From Castanea sativa (lineage: Eukaryota; Streptophyta; Magnoliopsida; Fagales; Fagaceae), in contig NC_134013.1 of assembly GCF_040712315.1 (NCBI RefSeq), forward strand, positions 1,709,001-1,773,000: a DNA stretch of 64,000 bases, given 5' to 3'. Every line of letters starts with the position of its first letter. Within the stretch, counting starts at the first letter, position 1. A program made the translations under genes and the position numbers. Under the pieces are notes generated by a model. The model had not been told where the DNA came from. It was given only the letters and a program-made list of their open reading frames with translations, and did not search any database. Of the stretch, positions 47,862 to 60,803 are shown one piece after another.

Positions 47862-49421
47862 GAAATGTGGCCCGGCCGCATTGAAATATCATTCAAACAA
47901 TTTTTTTTTTTTATAGATTAGATGTTGTACCCTGAAGCAAATCATATCTTACGGTAGAATGTGGCAGAGATTATGAATGTCAATAGGTCATACATCTAGG
48001 GGAAAAAATGTCAATAGGCCAAATTTTCTATAAAAATAATATTGTATTGAGCGTATAGTTTGTATAATGATCATAAACCATGATGTGGTATAAAGGTTAA
48101 ATATGGCATTGAAGTGACAAAATGCAGACGGAAAGTCATCTTGTTGATTAAAGTCTTAAGCATGGCATTGCATCGATGTTAGTGTTACTTATCGATAGAT
48201 TTTTGGTATTATTAAGATTATATTTAATTTCCTAGATCTGATAGTGTACAAATTCTTATGTCATTTGAAACATAGCACAAAATACACCTTTAAATTTTTA
48301 ATATTTAATATAAATCATAAATAGATCCATTTTAAATGGAGAAGATTCTAATACTATTAACCAAGTATTGCAAAGCACTACCTTAGAAGATTTGCTTTTG
48401 CATTTTTGTTGCCTTGTTGGCAAGTGATGTACTTCAATTACAAAGTAATAAAGCTTTCTATCTTTAAAATAAAAACAAGAAGAAGAAAGGATTGCTAAAT
48501 ATTTGTGGTTATTATAGAGTGAAGATGGAGATATTATTGATTGCGTTGACATCTACAAGCAACCTGCTTTTGATCATCCCGCATTAAGGAACCATACAAT
48601 TGAGGTACATTTACTTTCATAACCTCATTCTATCTCCATATAACATTATTAATTCAAAAGATACTTATATGTGTGTCTGATGCAACAAAATGAACTTATT
48701 GGTGAAGTTCTAATAGAAACTCTAGGGCATCTAAAATTCTTAACCCCATCAATGCACTTCTAGAATTGGACTCCATTGTATATATTATACTTAACTAAGC
48801 TTGCATGCGTACTCACTACATAATATAAGAGAAATTTTTATGCCACAGCTCTAAGATACGATCAATTGTGAGCAGTAGAAATTAAAATATAAAAAAATTG
48901 TAGGCCTACGTAAAAGTAAGATTTCACCACTCACATTAACTATTTCAGTGAGTTATGACAAAATGTGTGATTGTAGAAGAACTCATAATATAATGCTTTG
49001 TGTAATTTGCAGATGAAACCAAATATTATTTTCCCATCTGGCACTAATGCAACTGCTAAAAAGGAGTCATCTTTGCAAGTGTTGTCTCAAATTTGGCACA
49101 AAAGTGGAAGTTGTCCAAAGGGAACCATTCCTATTCACAGAATTAGAAGGCAAGAATTATTGAAGGCTGCTTCCCTAGAGCACTTTAGAAGGGAAGGCCC
49201 ACGGACTTCTGTTTTAAACACAACAAATAACAAAAATACTCACTTTGTACTCGATAACGGCATTGATGCCGAAGTCTTTCCTCTACCCGACCACTCAGTA
49301 ATTATAATTTTTTTTTTATATATATAAACAAACTAACTACTAAACACACACACTTAATTACACTCTTTCACCAATCTTAAACACATTACTTGGTAATTAT
49401 AATTTATAAGAGCCTATTGAG

Positions 49422-49430
49422 ATATATATA

Positions 49431-49484
<54 letters not shown>
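49422..49484. repeat. (AT)n microsatellite
   Basis: AT dinucleotides with one interruption in the intron after exon 3 of gene D. Confidence 0.95.
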
Positions 49485-49486
<2 letters not shown>

Positions 49487-50221
49487 TTTTGCACTTGTGC
49501 TAATAGACACGTCACATGAGCTCAGCCAGAGTAGGATTACACTTTTTTTTTCACATATTGATTAGATATTGTTTATTATCAAAAATATTTTGTTTATCAT
49601 TTTAAAGTAAATTTTTTTAAAATATTTCATAGATGAAATAGTTATACACATAAAAAATTTATTAAATGTTGTAATATTAACAAAGATTTAGAGTAGGTGT
49701 TTTTTTAATTAATAATATGTGTGTGTAAAAATTTTCATGTTGAAATTTGTCATGTTTTTAAATTATGCTCATTTGTTTGGTGATGCTTGTAAACTAGGCT
49801 GCGTATCTTATTACAACGGGATATATAGTTATATTGGTGCTAGAGGAAGTATAAATGTCTGGAGTCCAAGAGTTGAATCACCAGATGACTACACTACTGG
49901 TCAAATCTGGCTTAAAAATGGTCCTGGCAAGAGTTTTGAAAGTATTGAAGTAGGCTGGATGGTTAGTTCATTAAACGAAACATTAAACCCATTTTTTTAG
50001 TTTATATTTGAAGCCCATTATATTAGTTACAATTTTTTTTTTTTTTGGTCAAATTTGTTAATGTTGTTTTCTCTTTTTCCAGGTCAACCAAAAGTTATTG
50101 AGTGATGCACAACCTCAATTTTTTGTACGATGGACTGTAACTGTAAGTACATTTTTACTAAGTCAAAGATGAAAAATGTCACTATCAATTATATTTTTTA
50201 TACTTTGTGTGAATTTTCCGC

Positions 50222-50385
50222 TATTTTAAAAATCGGACTGGACAGGTTGGTTGATCCGGTTCAACCAAGAACCGAGCCTAGAATTAATTCGGTAAAAACC
50301 ATGAAAACTGCTTGTTCGACAGATAAATGCTGAAAATTGAACTTATTGTTAGTTTTTTTCTTACCGTTTTGATTTTTAAAACCAT
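50222..50385. mobile_element. Small MITE with TTTTAAAAATC-type ends
   Basis: Left end CTATTTTAAAAATCGGACTG and right end CCGTTTTGATTTTTAAAACC are inverted. The interior includes GGTTGATCCGGTTCAACC. It is absent at the matching intron position in A and C. I recognise the general pattern as a common plant MITE. Confidence 0.55.
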
Positions 50386-50682
50386 GGAATTTTCAATATA
50401 GGAGCAACAAATACAAGTATACAAACAATCTTAGTTTTCCTTGGGAAACAAATATTAATTAGCTAGGAATTTATTTTAATTTATTTGTTTATTCTTTTGT
50501 GCTTTTTTTATTATAGATGCGTACCAAACGACAGGTTGCATTAACCTCATTTGCTCTGGGTTTGTACAAACTAGTCAAAAGATAATCTACATCACAGAAA
50601 CAAGGAAACCAATATGAGATCATAATCCGAATTGACCAGGTAATGAAAATATGAAATATCTTTTTTATAATGAATATCTTTT

Positions 50683-51927
50683 CACAAACGTGGCTATAGG
50701 TTAAGTCTATAGCCACGGTCATAAACGTGGCTATAGGTCCAGCCAAATATATCTATTTTTAAAGGAGGACCTATAGCCACGTTTTTTAAAACGTGGCTAT
50801 AGGTTAAGTCTATAGCCACGGTCATAAACGTGGCAATAGGTCTAGCCAAATATATATATATATATTAAAGGAGGACCTATAGCCACGTTGTAAAAAACAT
50901 GGCTATAAGTCCAGCCAAATATATATATTTTAAAGGTGGACCTATAGCCACGTTTTTAAAAACGTGGCTATAGGGAAAAAAAACCCAAACGGGTTCACTT
51001 CAGCGTAAACAAAAATGGAATATGTCATAGAATATTCTATGGCATATTCCAAAATGTTCCATAAAAAAATAAAAAATAAAAAAACTATCTGAATGGGTTG
51101 ACTTCAGCATAAACAAAAAATGGAATATGCCATAGAATATTCCTAGAATATTCTATGGCATATTCCAAAATATTCCCAAAAAAAAAAATTTTTGAAGATT
51201 TCAAAAACTGGAAATCTCAGACACTCCCTCTCGTCAAAAGAAAAAAATGACAGTTCTCTCAGTCATTCAAAAAAAAATGAAAAAACTCTCATATTAATCT
51301 TACAACTCTCTCAATCTCTCTCTCATATGTGCATGCTGTCATCGATCTATGTTGCCGGAGATCCAAAAAGTGCTGACCCACACTGTTAATCCCTTTTTCC
51401 CACTGATGCTGTATGAATGGGTTTGTGAAAATATGAGGTTTTGTTCATTGTTCTTTGAGTTTTGTTCATTTTTGTTCCCTTTAACTTTGTCTCTCTTTGC
51501 AGTAGATCTGAAGATTGAATCTTTCTTTGCTATAGACTTGAAGATTTTAAATCAATGAAGCTAAAGTGTCTCAAAAAATTATCTCTGTTTTCTTTATTTT
51601 TCTCTAACCCATGGCCAAAAATTATTTTCTTTTGTTGGATTGTGTTTTGATTAATTTTGGGTTTGAGCATATGGACTCTTTTTGGACCTATTTCTGTTAT
51701 AGGGATTTTTGTATTTTTGAGCTTGTACTTTTGTTGAAGGAGATGTTATGTTTGTGTTCTTGCACTGTTTTCTTGTATTTTAGAGCATGTTGTGTTTGTA
51801 TTGTGGGCATGTTGTGTTTGATTAATTTTGAAATTTTCTGGGTTTTTGTCTGAATTTGAATTTGCTGGGTTTGTATTGTTATTTTGAATTTCTTAAAACG
51901 CGGCTATAGAACGTTTTTTTTGTAGTG
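50683..51927. mobile_element. CACTA-like non-autonomous element
   Basis: The right end is TTTTTTTTGTAGTG, the inverse of the CACTACAAAAAAAA terminus of CACTA (En/Spm) elements. The left end near 50,683 reads CACAAACGTGGCTATAGG and seems to have lost TA. The left 290 bp hold about eleven copies of AACGTGGCTATAGG or its inverse CCTATAGCCACGTT, and another lies at the right end (AACGCGGCTATAGAACG); such subterminal arrays bind CACTA transposase. No transposase gene is present. The interior has a perfect palindrome at 51,121-51,167. No 3-bp duplication could be confirmed. Confidence 0.7.
51121..51167. repeat. Perfect inverted repeat, 22-bp arms with a 3-bp centre
   Basis: TGGAATATGCCATAGAATAT plus two bases forms the left arm (51,121-51,142), CTA the centre, and the exact inverse the right arm (51,146-51,167). 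A related, shorter palindrome lies at about 51,014-51,050. Confidence 0.95.
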
Positions 51928-52739
51928 ATACCTCAAAAGTTTGTGACACAATACTATGAGCTTAACCAAAAGTTTAACTTTTTATTTTATTTTATATATA
52001 TAATAAATATATAAAGGCGGTCAAGAAAGTTTGAATATGAAACTGCTCTCTAAATTTGATAAAATAAGTTTTTTTTTTTTTTTTTTTACTGAAAAAGTTA
52101 CGTATAAGATAGAATAAGGATTCAAACCCGCAAGGTCATGCAACATGGCCTCTTCAATTAACAACTCATATAAGAGAAGCAGAAAGAAATATCAATAGGG
52201 GATACATTAATGAAAGTTGTGTTCTAAGAGTTATTGTTGCCACGAGTGTCTATAGTGAGTATCATCTCTCTTTTTTTATTTTCTTTTTATTTTTGAGTGA
52301 GTACCATCTCTTAGTGACGTGTTTGATGAATATTAAAGATTTTTATTCTTCCACAAGTTCTCATAAAAAATAAAAAAGTGAAGAAAATACCAAAAAAAAC
52401 CATAATATAAATAAATAAATAAAGGAGATCAAGGCACTGTAATATGAACTTCATCTTTAAAAGCAATAATATAAAATTTTCATACTTGGTTATTACGCAA
52501 CACGACCTCTACAATTGACAACCCATATAAGAAAATTAGAAAGAATATTTATGAGGAATACACCAATTAGTTGCATTAATAATTCTAAAATAGTAAAATG
52601 CGACGAAAATTAATGAAAAGTGAAAACATTCGATGGCATATGATATAAGAAATATGGGCGATAATCGCGAAGCATACTAAAATCAAGTAATGGAATAACT
52701 ATAAAGCCATTGCAACTTTTTGATCTTGATGTTGGGATA
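51928..52739. other. Intronic DNA of gene D
   Basis: AT-rich sequence with T-runs and no supported gene. It lies between the CACTA-like element and copia element 2 within the last intron. Confidence 0.5.
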
Positions 52740-53563
52740 AATCCCCGTCTTTGTGTGAATTAAATTAAATTAAATATAGCCCAAGCAATAAAGAAAATAT
52801 AAATCTATGGAAACGATAAAAAAATCAACCAACAAGAACACTAAGAAAATAAAGTGGAAACATTCTCTAACGGGGAGTGCCCCTATTAGGTCACGCCCTG
52901 GGGGTAAGTCACATATAGTCGCCCCCCCCCCCCCTTTTGTTCATAAAAAAAAATAGCATGGAAAACCCTCCAATGTAGAGGGAAAAACCACCAGGAAAAT
53001 CCGATCAATCCACTATAATAAAATAGATATTACAACACTCAAGTTATACCCAAAACCTGAGTTCACAATAAATTGGAAAAATACAATAATATCTTTAGGA
53101 ACAAATACAACCTCACCACAAAACCCGGTAGCAAGATCTTCCACATTGAATACTTCAATTTTTAGTGATTGTAGCACCCAAATAATCGTCTTAGAAAAAA
53201 ACCCCAATTTATCTTCATCGTGTGTCTTGAGCAAAAGAAAAATCACATTTTCTTTTTTCCCTCAGTGCCGCACAAAGCACTAATCTTTTTTCCTTCAGTC
53301 AACTTCAAAACTCTGTTTCACTCTTTAGTCTCTCTGGATCTCTCACACTATTCATGAAACCCACGTACTAAGCTATATGGTTTCATGTACTAAGCTTTAT
53401 ATATAAAGCTCTGCCACCTAACACTCCTAATTCAATTAGGAATAGGAGTTTTTGACTTCTTGTGCAATTGGTAGACCTGTTTCTATCTGAAATAGGATTC
53501 CTTTAATGCTCAAATACAAGTCCTATATGGGCTAGACTTCAAGGTGCCGTGCACTTCCCAACA
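52740..53563 (-). repeat. 3' LTR of copia element 2
   Basis: Starts TGTTGGGATAAATCCCCG and ends CTTCCCAACA. Inward, the minus strand reads GCGGGGGAGAT against the LTR, a clear polypurine tract. It is longer than its partner (824 against 683 bp) mainly because of about 100 bp of GC-richer sequence with a C-run and an A-rich tail at about 52,862-52,965. Confidence 0.9.
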
Positions 53564-53699
53564 ATCTCCCCCGCTAGCCCATTGAGGAAAGAGATCTGCA
53601 TCCCAACTCTTCAATTAGAATTCATGCCGGCTGTTTCGGCACAAAGCTCAAGCTTCTATTTGGTCACAACCTTAGTCAACATGTCAGCTGGATTCTTTT

Positions 53700-56600
53700 T
53701 AGTATGAATCTTTCTCAATTGCATCAATCATTTTTCAACAACTAGTGATATCTCACTTCAATGTGCTTCGAGCGAGAATGGAACGTAGCATTCTTGCTCA
53801 TGTCTATTGCACTTTAACTATCACAATGAACTACATACTTGACTTGCATCAAACCCAATTCTTGGAGAAATCGTTTCATCCAAAGCATTTCTTTACCTGC
53901 TTCATTCACTACAATATACTCAGCCTCAGTTGTAGCTAAGGCAACACACTTCTGCAATTTTGGCTGTCATGATACAGCTCCCCTTGCAAAAGTAAATAAA
54001 TACCTAGAAGTACATTTTCTACCATCAAGGTCACCAGCCATATCTGCATCTGTATAACCCTCCAAAATTGGTTTAGAGCTACCAAAACTCAAGCAAGACT
54101 TAGAGCTACCTCTCAAATATCTAAAGATCCACTTCACTGCTTCCCAATAATCTTTACCAGGATTAACCATAAACCTGCTGACAACACCAACTGCATGAGC
54201 AATATCTGGTCGTGTGCAAACCATAGCATACATCAAACTCCCGACTGCAAAGGAATAAGGAACAGATACCATGTTCTCTTTCTCTTTCATGGATGACAGA
54301 CAAGATTTCTTACTTAGCTTGAAATGACACCAAGAGGTGTACCAACTGGTTTGGCATGCTTCATGTTGAACCTTTCAAGCATCCGCTCAACATATTTTTC
54401 TTGTGACAACCATAACTTCGTGGCTTTCCTATCACGTGTAATTTCTATGCCTAGATTTTGTCATGCTGGACCTAAGTCTTTCATATCAAAGGCCTTGAAC
54501 AAATCCTTCTTCAGATCACAAATCACACTAACATCTTGCCCTACAATCAACATATCATCCACATATAACAAAAGAATAAGAAGTTTACCATCAAGAAACT
54601 TTTTGACATATACACAATGATCTGCATCTGTCTTTGTGTATCCAAAACCCACCATGAATGAGTCAAACTTCTTGTACTACTGTCTTGGAGATTGCTTTAA
54701 GCCATACAAACTTTCCTTCAATCTACACACCATGTGTTCTTTTCCTTTCACTTCAAATCCCTCTGGTTGTACCATGTAGATCTCTTCCTCCAAATCACCA
54801 TGGAGAAAAGCAGTCTTCACATCTAATTGCTCAAGCTCAAGATCCAAGCTAGCTACTAATCCCATAACTACTCGAATGGAACTCATCTTCACTACTGGAG
54901 AGAATATTTCATCAAAATCAACCCCATGTTTCTAACCGAACCCTTAACCACCAATTGAGCTTTATACTTCACTAACTTTTCACTATCTTTCTTTCGCTTG
55001 AACACCCCTTGTTTCTCAATGCCTTCTTACCTTTAGAAAGTTCAACCAACTCATAAGTCTTATTCTTGTGCAAAAAATTCATCTCTTCTTGCATATCCTT
55101 CATCTAGCTCTGCTTATCCTTATGAGATTCTACTTCTTGAAAGCATTCTAGCTCCCCCTCATCAGTAAGCAAAATATACTCAGAAGATAGATATCTAGTC
55201 GATGGGTGACGCTCCCTAGTAAACCTCCTCACTTAAGGTTCTTCAATCTCAAGTGGAACAGGCTACTCCCTTTCTTCAATATCTTTAATATCTTGAGCAT
55301 CATCACCATCAACTCCTACTAGCTCATCACCATCAACTGCTATTGGATCATCACCAAGATTCTCATCTTGCAACTCTTCCAGATTTGTGGCATGATTGGA
55401 GGAAGAAGAGGTAGGTGTAAGGTAGGAAACACCTACAAAAATATCCTTTGTTTTTTCAGTTTTCTTAAGGTCTACCAAATTTTCATTCTAATGAAAAACC
55501 ACATCTCGACTTCTGATCATCTTCTTTTTCTCAGGATCCCATAACTTGTAGCCAAATTCTGCATCTCCATATCCAACAAATATACCAGGAATGGTTTTGC
55601 TATCAAGCTTCAATCTTTGTTCCTTAGGCACATATGCAAATGCCTTGCATCCAAATACCTTCAAGTGAGAGTAAGAAACATCTTTCCCAGTCCAAACTCT
55701 CATTGGAGTATCAAACTCCAATGGAACTAATGGAGACCGATTAATTAGGTAGCACGAAGTTTGAACAGCTTCACACTTAGGCAAATTAGTCATTCTCAAC
55801 ATACATCTGACCTTCTTAACAATAGTGCGGTTCATCCTCTCTACCACACCATTTTGCTGTGGGGTACTAATAACTGTCTTCTCATGTCTAATACCTTTCT
55901 CGAAGCAGTAACTCTTGAACTCATTGGACGTATATTCACCTCTGTTGTCAATACGGAGACACTTCAAAGGTTTCCCTTTCTCTTTTTCCGCCATGGCATG
56001 GAATTTCTTGAAGTGCTCAAATACATGGTCTTTAGATTTTAAAAAAATACACCCACACCTTTCCTAAAGCATCATTGTTGAGGCTCTTTTTTTTTTTTTT
56101 TTGAAAAAAGCCCACCAGCAAAAAGAAGCCCAACAATATAGGCAAAAAAGAGTTAGCGGATCGATAGGAAGGAACCACTAACAGCAGGAATAATGGATCA
56201 TAGGCCCATAAAATAAATAAATGGGTCTTAAGAAAGAGCAAAGGGGCCCAAAGGAGGAAGTAGTAAACCCATGGGCATTATGTAATGAAGAAAAACAAGA
56301 ATAGGCCACAGCAAGCCCAATGTAATGAAGTAGGAAAGAAAGGGGTTGATGGAAAGTCCCCGAGCCCTAAGGATGAAGGATAAAGTAATTGGGATAAGGA
56401 AGCCCAAAAGAGTTAGCAAAGTGCCCATGGGAATGCAGAATTAGGAAATGGGCCGAGGATACCCAAGGAAATCAAATGGGCCAAGGATGTCCAAGGAGAA
56501 AGAAATGAGACAAAAGAGCCCACAAGCAATGTAACAGATTAGGAAAGCAATGTAACATGAATGATCATACGGAGTCATTGAAAGAAGGCTGGGCAGCAGG

Positions 56601-59540
56601 CCCAAAAAGGCCCAGCAAACGCGGGTCCAATAACATCGTGGCAAAAATAGCAGAATGGTGTGGCAGGAGCAACAACAAGACTATGGGTAAGGAAAGAAAT
56701 AGACTAAAAGGAGAAGCCCAAGCAAGGCCCAATCCTTGGAAAGAAACAGACCAATAAAGAATGAAGGACCAGACGATTCACGCATGAGCAACAGACAGGT
56801 TTGGACGTACACAAGAAATGGAGCACGCACAAGACCCAAGCCCTACCAGCCTATACCCAGCCAATACAAGAGTGGTGGGTCATGGGCCAGAGGTAAGAGA
56901 GGGTATAGTCTGCGGTGGGGAGAAGGAAAATCCTATCCTAGGGTTCCTGCTCAAACTCTTTTGGGGGAAATGTCCTGCTGGGATGACATACCACCCAAAA
57001 GAAGGAGAATGAGTTGGAACCACTAGGTGCATGTCATGAGGGATAGGAAGGGAGAACACCCACACCGCAGCAGATGAGAAAGCCTCGATGAGCAAATAAA
57101 CAAAATAACCTTCTTTGTCTGGTAATGGGGAGCGCCACAACCAGCACAGGTAAGTGGTGGTGGCTGGGACACTAACAGACCAGTGATACACCCAGACCAG
57201 ACAAAGGTTGTTAAGGGATAAAATAGTAAACAAACAGTCGCGGCAAATAGTATATAAAGAGCCTTTGACGTGCAAAGTAGAGAGGGGGAACAGTAGCAAT
57301 TACCACGAAAGTGATCACAATCACGCTGCACAAGAGATCATTAAAAGAAAAGAGAGAAAACAAAAAATGGAGAGTTACGAAGAATTGAAATAGTAAAACA
57401 GGGGAAAGAAACAGGGAGTTAAAAGAAAAGAGCAAGGGAGATTAGAATGGCAGGCATGCACCAATGGGTTTTCTCTTTCTCTCCTTCTTAAAACCTACCC
57501 TCTGCTAAGGAATACTCTTGGGCACAAGCCATTCAGGTCCGCTCCCTCAAAGTGTGTAATTTCCGCAGCAGGATACCCCTGCAAGGTTACCCACATTAAG
57601 GAAATGGTCACCTCCTTGGCTACAGCCCCGTAACTAAGCTAGATGTGGCAAACTAGTCATATTCTTCTTTGACTTTATTTATTATTGTTATATTTTCTCC
57701 TCCAGCCTTTATTATTACTCTTACAACTCGTTCCCTTCTTTTATTAAAAGATTGTTTATTCAATTTGCCCAACAATAACATATCTCGCTTATCATTGTTT
57801 TGTTGCACCCATTCTGCCACAACTTTCTTCTGCGTCAGTTTCGCCTGCCGTGGGCACGTGACAATAGTTTCGGCAAACGGAAGCATAGTTTGTGCACAAG
57901 CCGGACCAAAGTGAGTTGCAGTTAGGTGGGTCCCAACTCTCTTGTCCAAAATACTCAGGCCTTATACGACAGGAGGTAGTCTAACCCAGAAACGCAAAAA
58001 GGCCCACCACAATCATCAATAAAAGTAACAAAATACCTATTGCCACCTAAGGACTCCACATCAATGGGACCACATACATTAGAATAAACAAGATCTAACA
58101 CATTGGGCTTTCTAGTGGAGGAAATGCGAAAAGACACTCTATGTTATTTTCCAAATAAGCAATAATCACAAGGTTTAAGTGACATACATTTGGCAAAAGG
58201 AATGAGAGACTTCTTACCAAAATCTACAACCCCTTTTCACTCATGTGAGCCAACCGCCTATGCCACAAGTTAGGCGTAGAACTTCCTGAGTTGCACTAAC
58301 AACAACTTTGCACACCTTTACTTGTATCTTGTAAAGTGTACAACAAATCTTCCCTCTATCAAGCACCAATGATCCTTTGGAGAGTCTCCATTTACCATCT
58401 CCAAAATAGTTGTCATAGCCTTCTTTATCCAGAATATGAGTAGAAATCAAATTCAAGCACATATCAGGCACATATCGCACATTCTACAATGCCAAGGTGT
58501 ATCCAGTATTAGTCTCAACACAAATATCTTCAATTCCCACAATGTCAGCATACCTATTATTGCCCATCTTCACTCTCCCAAAGTCTCCTACTTTGTATGA
58601 AGTAAAGAGTTCCTTTCTTGGAGTGACATGACCGAAAAAGGCTGAATCAATCACCCATTCAACATAAGGATGTGAAACATTGCAACATTCATCCTCTCCT
58701 ACACAAATCACTACATCTTCAATTGCCAAGACAACATTTGTATTTTGTTCTTCTGCCTTATTTTGATTTTTCTCATCTTTCTATTTATTCTTCCAAGCCT
58801 TGCAGTTTCTTCTTATGTGACCTTCTTTGTCACAATAGAAATACCTGAATTTTCCTTTCGATTTTGACTGACTTCTGGATTTACCACGCCCGTTAGAATT
58901 TTTAGTCTTACTCCTCCCCTATTCTCTGTTACAAGAGCATGTGCATTATCCTTGCCCATGTTTTTCTTCTTGTTTCTTCATTGAACAAGCTATCCTTGAC
59001 CATTTCAAGCTGTAGCACACCATTTGGAGCAAAGTTACTAAGTGACACCACCAAAGTCTCCCAACTGTCAAGTAAGGAACTCAGAAGTAATAAAGCTTGA
59101 AGCTCATCATCAATTATCAACTTCATTGTAACCATCTGATTCATCAGGTCTTGGAACTCACTCAAATGCTCGGCAACAAATCTCCCTTCCTTAAGCTCCA
59201 AATTCATAAGCTTTCTAGCCATAAAGCTTTATTTTGAGTTGTTTTTCTTTCATAGAGACCCTTCAATTCTTCCCAAAGAGCTTCTGCATTAGTCTCTTGA
59301 GATACATGATGAAACACACTCACATCAATGCATTGTCTAATACATCCAATGATTTTTCTATTTAACTTCTCCCAGTCTTTATCAGACATCTCTTTTGGCT
59401 TAGTACTATCACCCTTAATAGGGTCATGCAAATCCTTACAGTAAAAGACATCCTCCATCATCAGCTTCTAGATCGAATAATTTGATGCCAAGAGTTTAAT
59501 CATAGTACTCATATTCATATTCATATTTTCCATTTAATTC
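53700..59540 (-). pseudogene. Copia element 2 polyprotein remnants
   Basis: Minus-strand pieces: gag from about 59,535 to 58,929, with a stop just before KLMMED where I expect Trp; a zinc-knuckle region near 58,800-58,855 (YFYCDKEGHIRRNC, first Cys replaced); protease around 58,690 (VEWVIDSAF); pre-integrase to 58,241; integrase in two parts, 58,137-58,012 (GNRYFVTFIDD) and 56,075-55,488 (TPQQNGVVERMNRTI, HLKVFGCKAFAYVP); reverse transcriptase 54,892-54,461 (QLDVKTAFLHGDLEEEIYM, LYVDDMLIVG); RNase H 54,290-53,700 (TRPDIAHAVGVVSRFM, YTDADMAGD). Several stops and frame changes make it inactive. Confidence 0.9.
56076..58011. mobile_element. Solo LTR (1.9 kb) inserted in the copia 2 integrase
   Basis: Starts TGTTGAGGCTC and ends GGCCCACCACA, flanked by the perfect 5-bp duplication ATCAT (56,071-56,075 and 58,012-58,016). 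Excising it with one ATCAT restores the integrase frame across FIDD and GKVW. The interior is GC-richer than its surroundings, full of GGCCCA/GCCCAA motifs, and has many short open frames on both strands that match nothing. It is probably a Gypsy-type LTR. Confidence 0.85.
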
Positions 59541-59565
59541 AACACAAGACAATTACATCCAATAA

Positions 59566-59581
59566 CCTAGCTCTAATACCA
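59566..59581 (-). other. Primer-binding site of copia element 2
   Basis: Two bases inside the 5' LTR edge. The minus strand reads TGGTATTAGAGCTAGG, complementary to the 3' end of initiator-Met tRNA with one difference in the first twelve bases. Confidence 0.85.
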
Positions 59582-59583
59582 CT

Positions 59584-60266
59584 TGTTGGGATAAATCTCC
59601 GTCTATGTGTGAATTAAATTAAATATAACCCAAGCAATAAAGAAAATAGAAATCTACGGAAGCGATAAAAAAATCAACAAACAAGAACACTAAGAAATTA
59701 AGTGGGAAATCCTCCAATGTAGAGGGAAAAACCATCAAGCAAATCTGATCAATCCACTATAATAAAATAGAGATTACAACATTCAAGTTATACCCAAAAC
59801 CTGAATTCACAATAAATTGGGAAAATACAATAATATCTCTAGGAACAAATACAACCTCACCACAAATACACGCGGAATACTTCAATTCTCTGTGATTGTA
59901 GCACCCAAATAATCGTCCCAGAAAAAACTCTCAATTTATCTTTCTTGTGTGTCTTAAGCAAAAGAAAATTCACATTTTCTTTTTTACCTCAGTGCCGCAC
60001 AAAGGACTCATATTTTTCCTTCAGTCGACTTCAAAACTATGTTTCACTCTTCAGTCTCTCTTTGAATCTCTCTCACTATTCATGAAACCCACGTACTAAG
60101 CTTTATATATAAAGCTCTGCCGCCTGACACTCCTGATTCAATTAGGAATAGAACTATTTGACTTATTGTGCAATTGGTACACCTATTTCTATATGAACAA
60201 GGATTCCTTCAATGCTCAAATACGAGTCCTATACGGGCTAGACTTCAAGGTATGCACCTCCCAACA
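59584..60266 (-). repeat. 5' LTR of copia element 2
   Basis: Starts TGTTGGGATAAATCTCCG and ends CCTCCCAACA. It matches 52,740-53,563 apart from small indels and the extra block in that LTR. Confidence 0.9.
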
Positions 60267-60803
60267 CTTGAATCTATGGTTTGCATATTATAAAGCAAAG
60301 AATAATTTCAAGGAATGATTAAAATTATTGACTAAGCAAGAGGAATACCAAATTGAAGAAAACGAAAATAGAGGAATACCAAAATGATATTAATAAAAGT
60401 AGTAAAAAAATGATGTGTTAATTAAGAAAATAACAAATAGTATATGACATGTTAATTGAGAATTTGTAATCGACCCTAAAAAATTAGGGGCTAATTTTTT
60501 TAAAAAAATTTTTGTTGTTAATTAAAATTATTGGTTGAATGTTCTTCATTCACAATTTCACATAAGATTAGGTTGTGGTTCCACACAATTCTTATGCATT
60601 TATACACCGTTTTGCTTTTTCTCTTTGATTAGATGATGATGATATGTTATGGTCTGTATAAAACCCAATGTTTAATTTGTTTTAGGATCCAAATACCAGA
60701 AGATGGTGGCTACAATATGGAGACGAGGTGGAGGGGTATTGGCTGCCTGAAATCCTGAATTATTTGAAACAGAATGCGATAATAGTTCAATGGGGAGGGA
60801 ATG

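Larger units (their letters stand above)
52740..60266 (-). mobile_element. Ty1/copia retrotransposon 2, with perfect CTTGA duplication
   Basis: LTRs at 52,740-53,563 and 59,584-60,266. The perfect duplication CTTGA lies at 52,735-52,739 and 60,267-60,271. A primer-binding site next to the 5' LTR reads TGGTATTAGAGCTAGG on the minus strand, one base from the usual initiator-Met tRNA match TGGTATCAGAGC. Gag to RNase H lie in copia order. A 1.9-kb solo LTR splits the integrase. The element sits in the last intron of gene D. Confidence 0.93.

Noticed and set aside
50690..50970. Possible CRISPR-like array of regularly repeated motifs
   Set aside because: The motifs occur in both orientations with irregular spacing and no unique spacers; they are CACTA subterminal repeats in a plant genome.
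56557..57435. Cluster of overlapping open frames on both strands
   Set aside because: They lie inside the solo LTR at 56,076-58,011, which is less AT-rich than its surroundings, and show no family resemblance.
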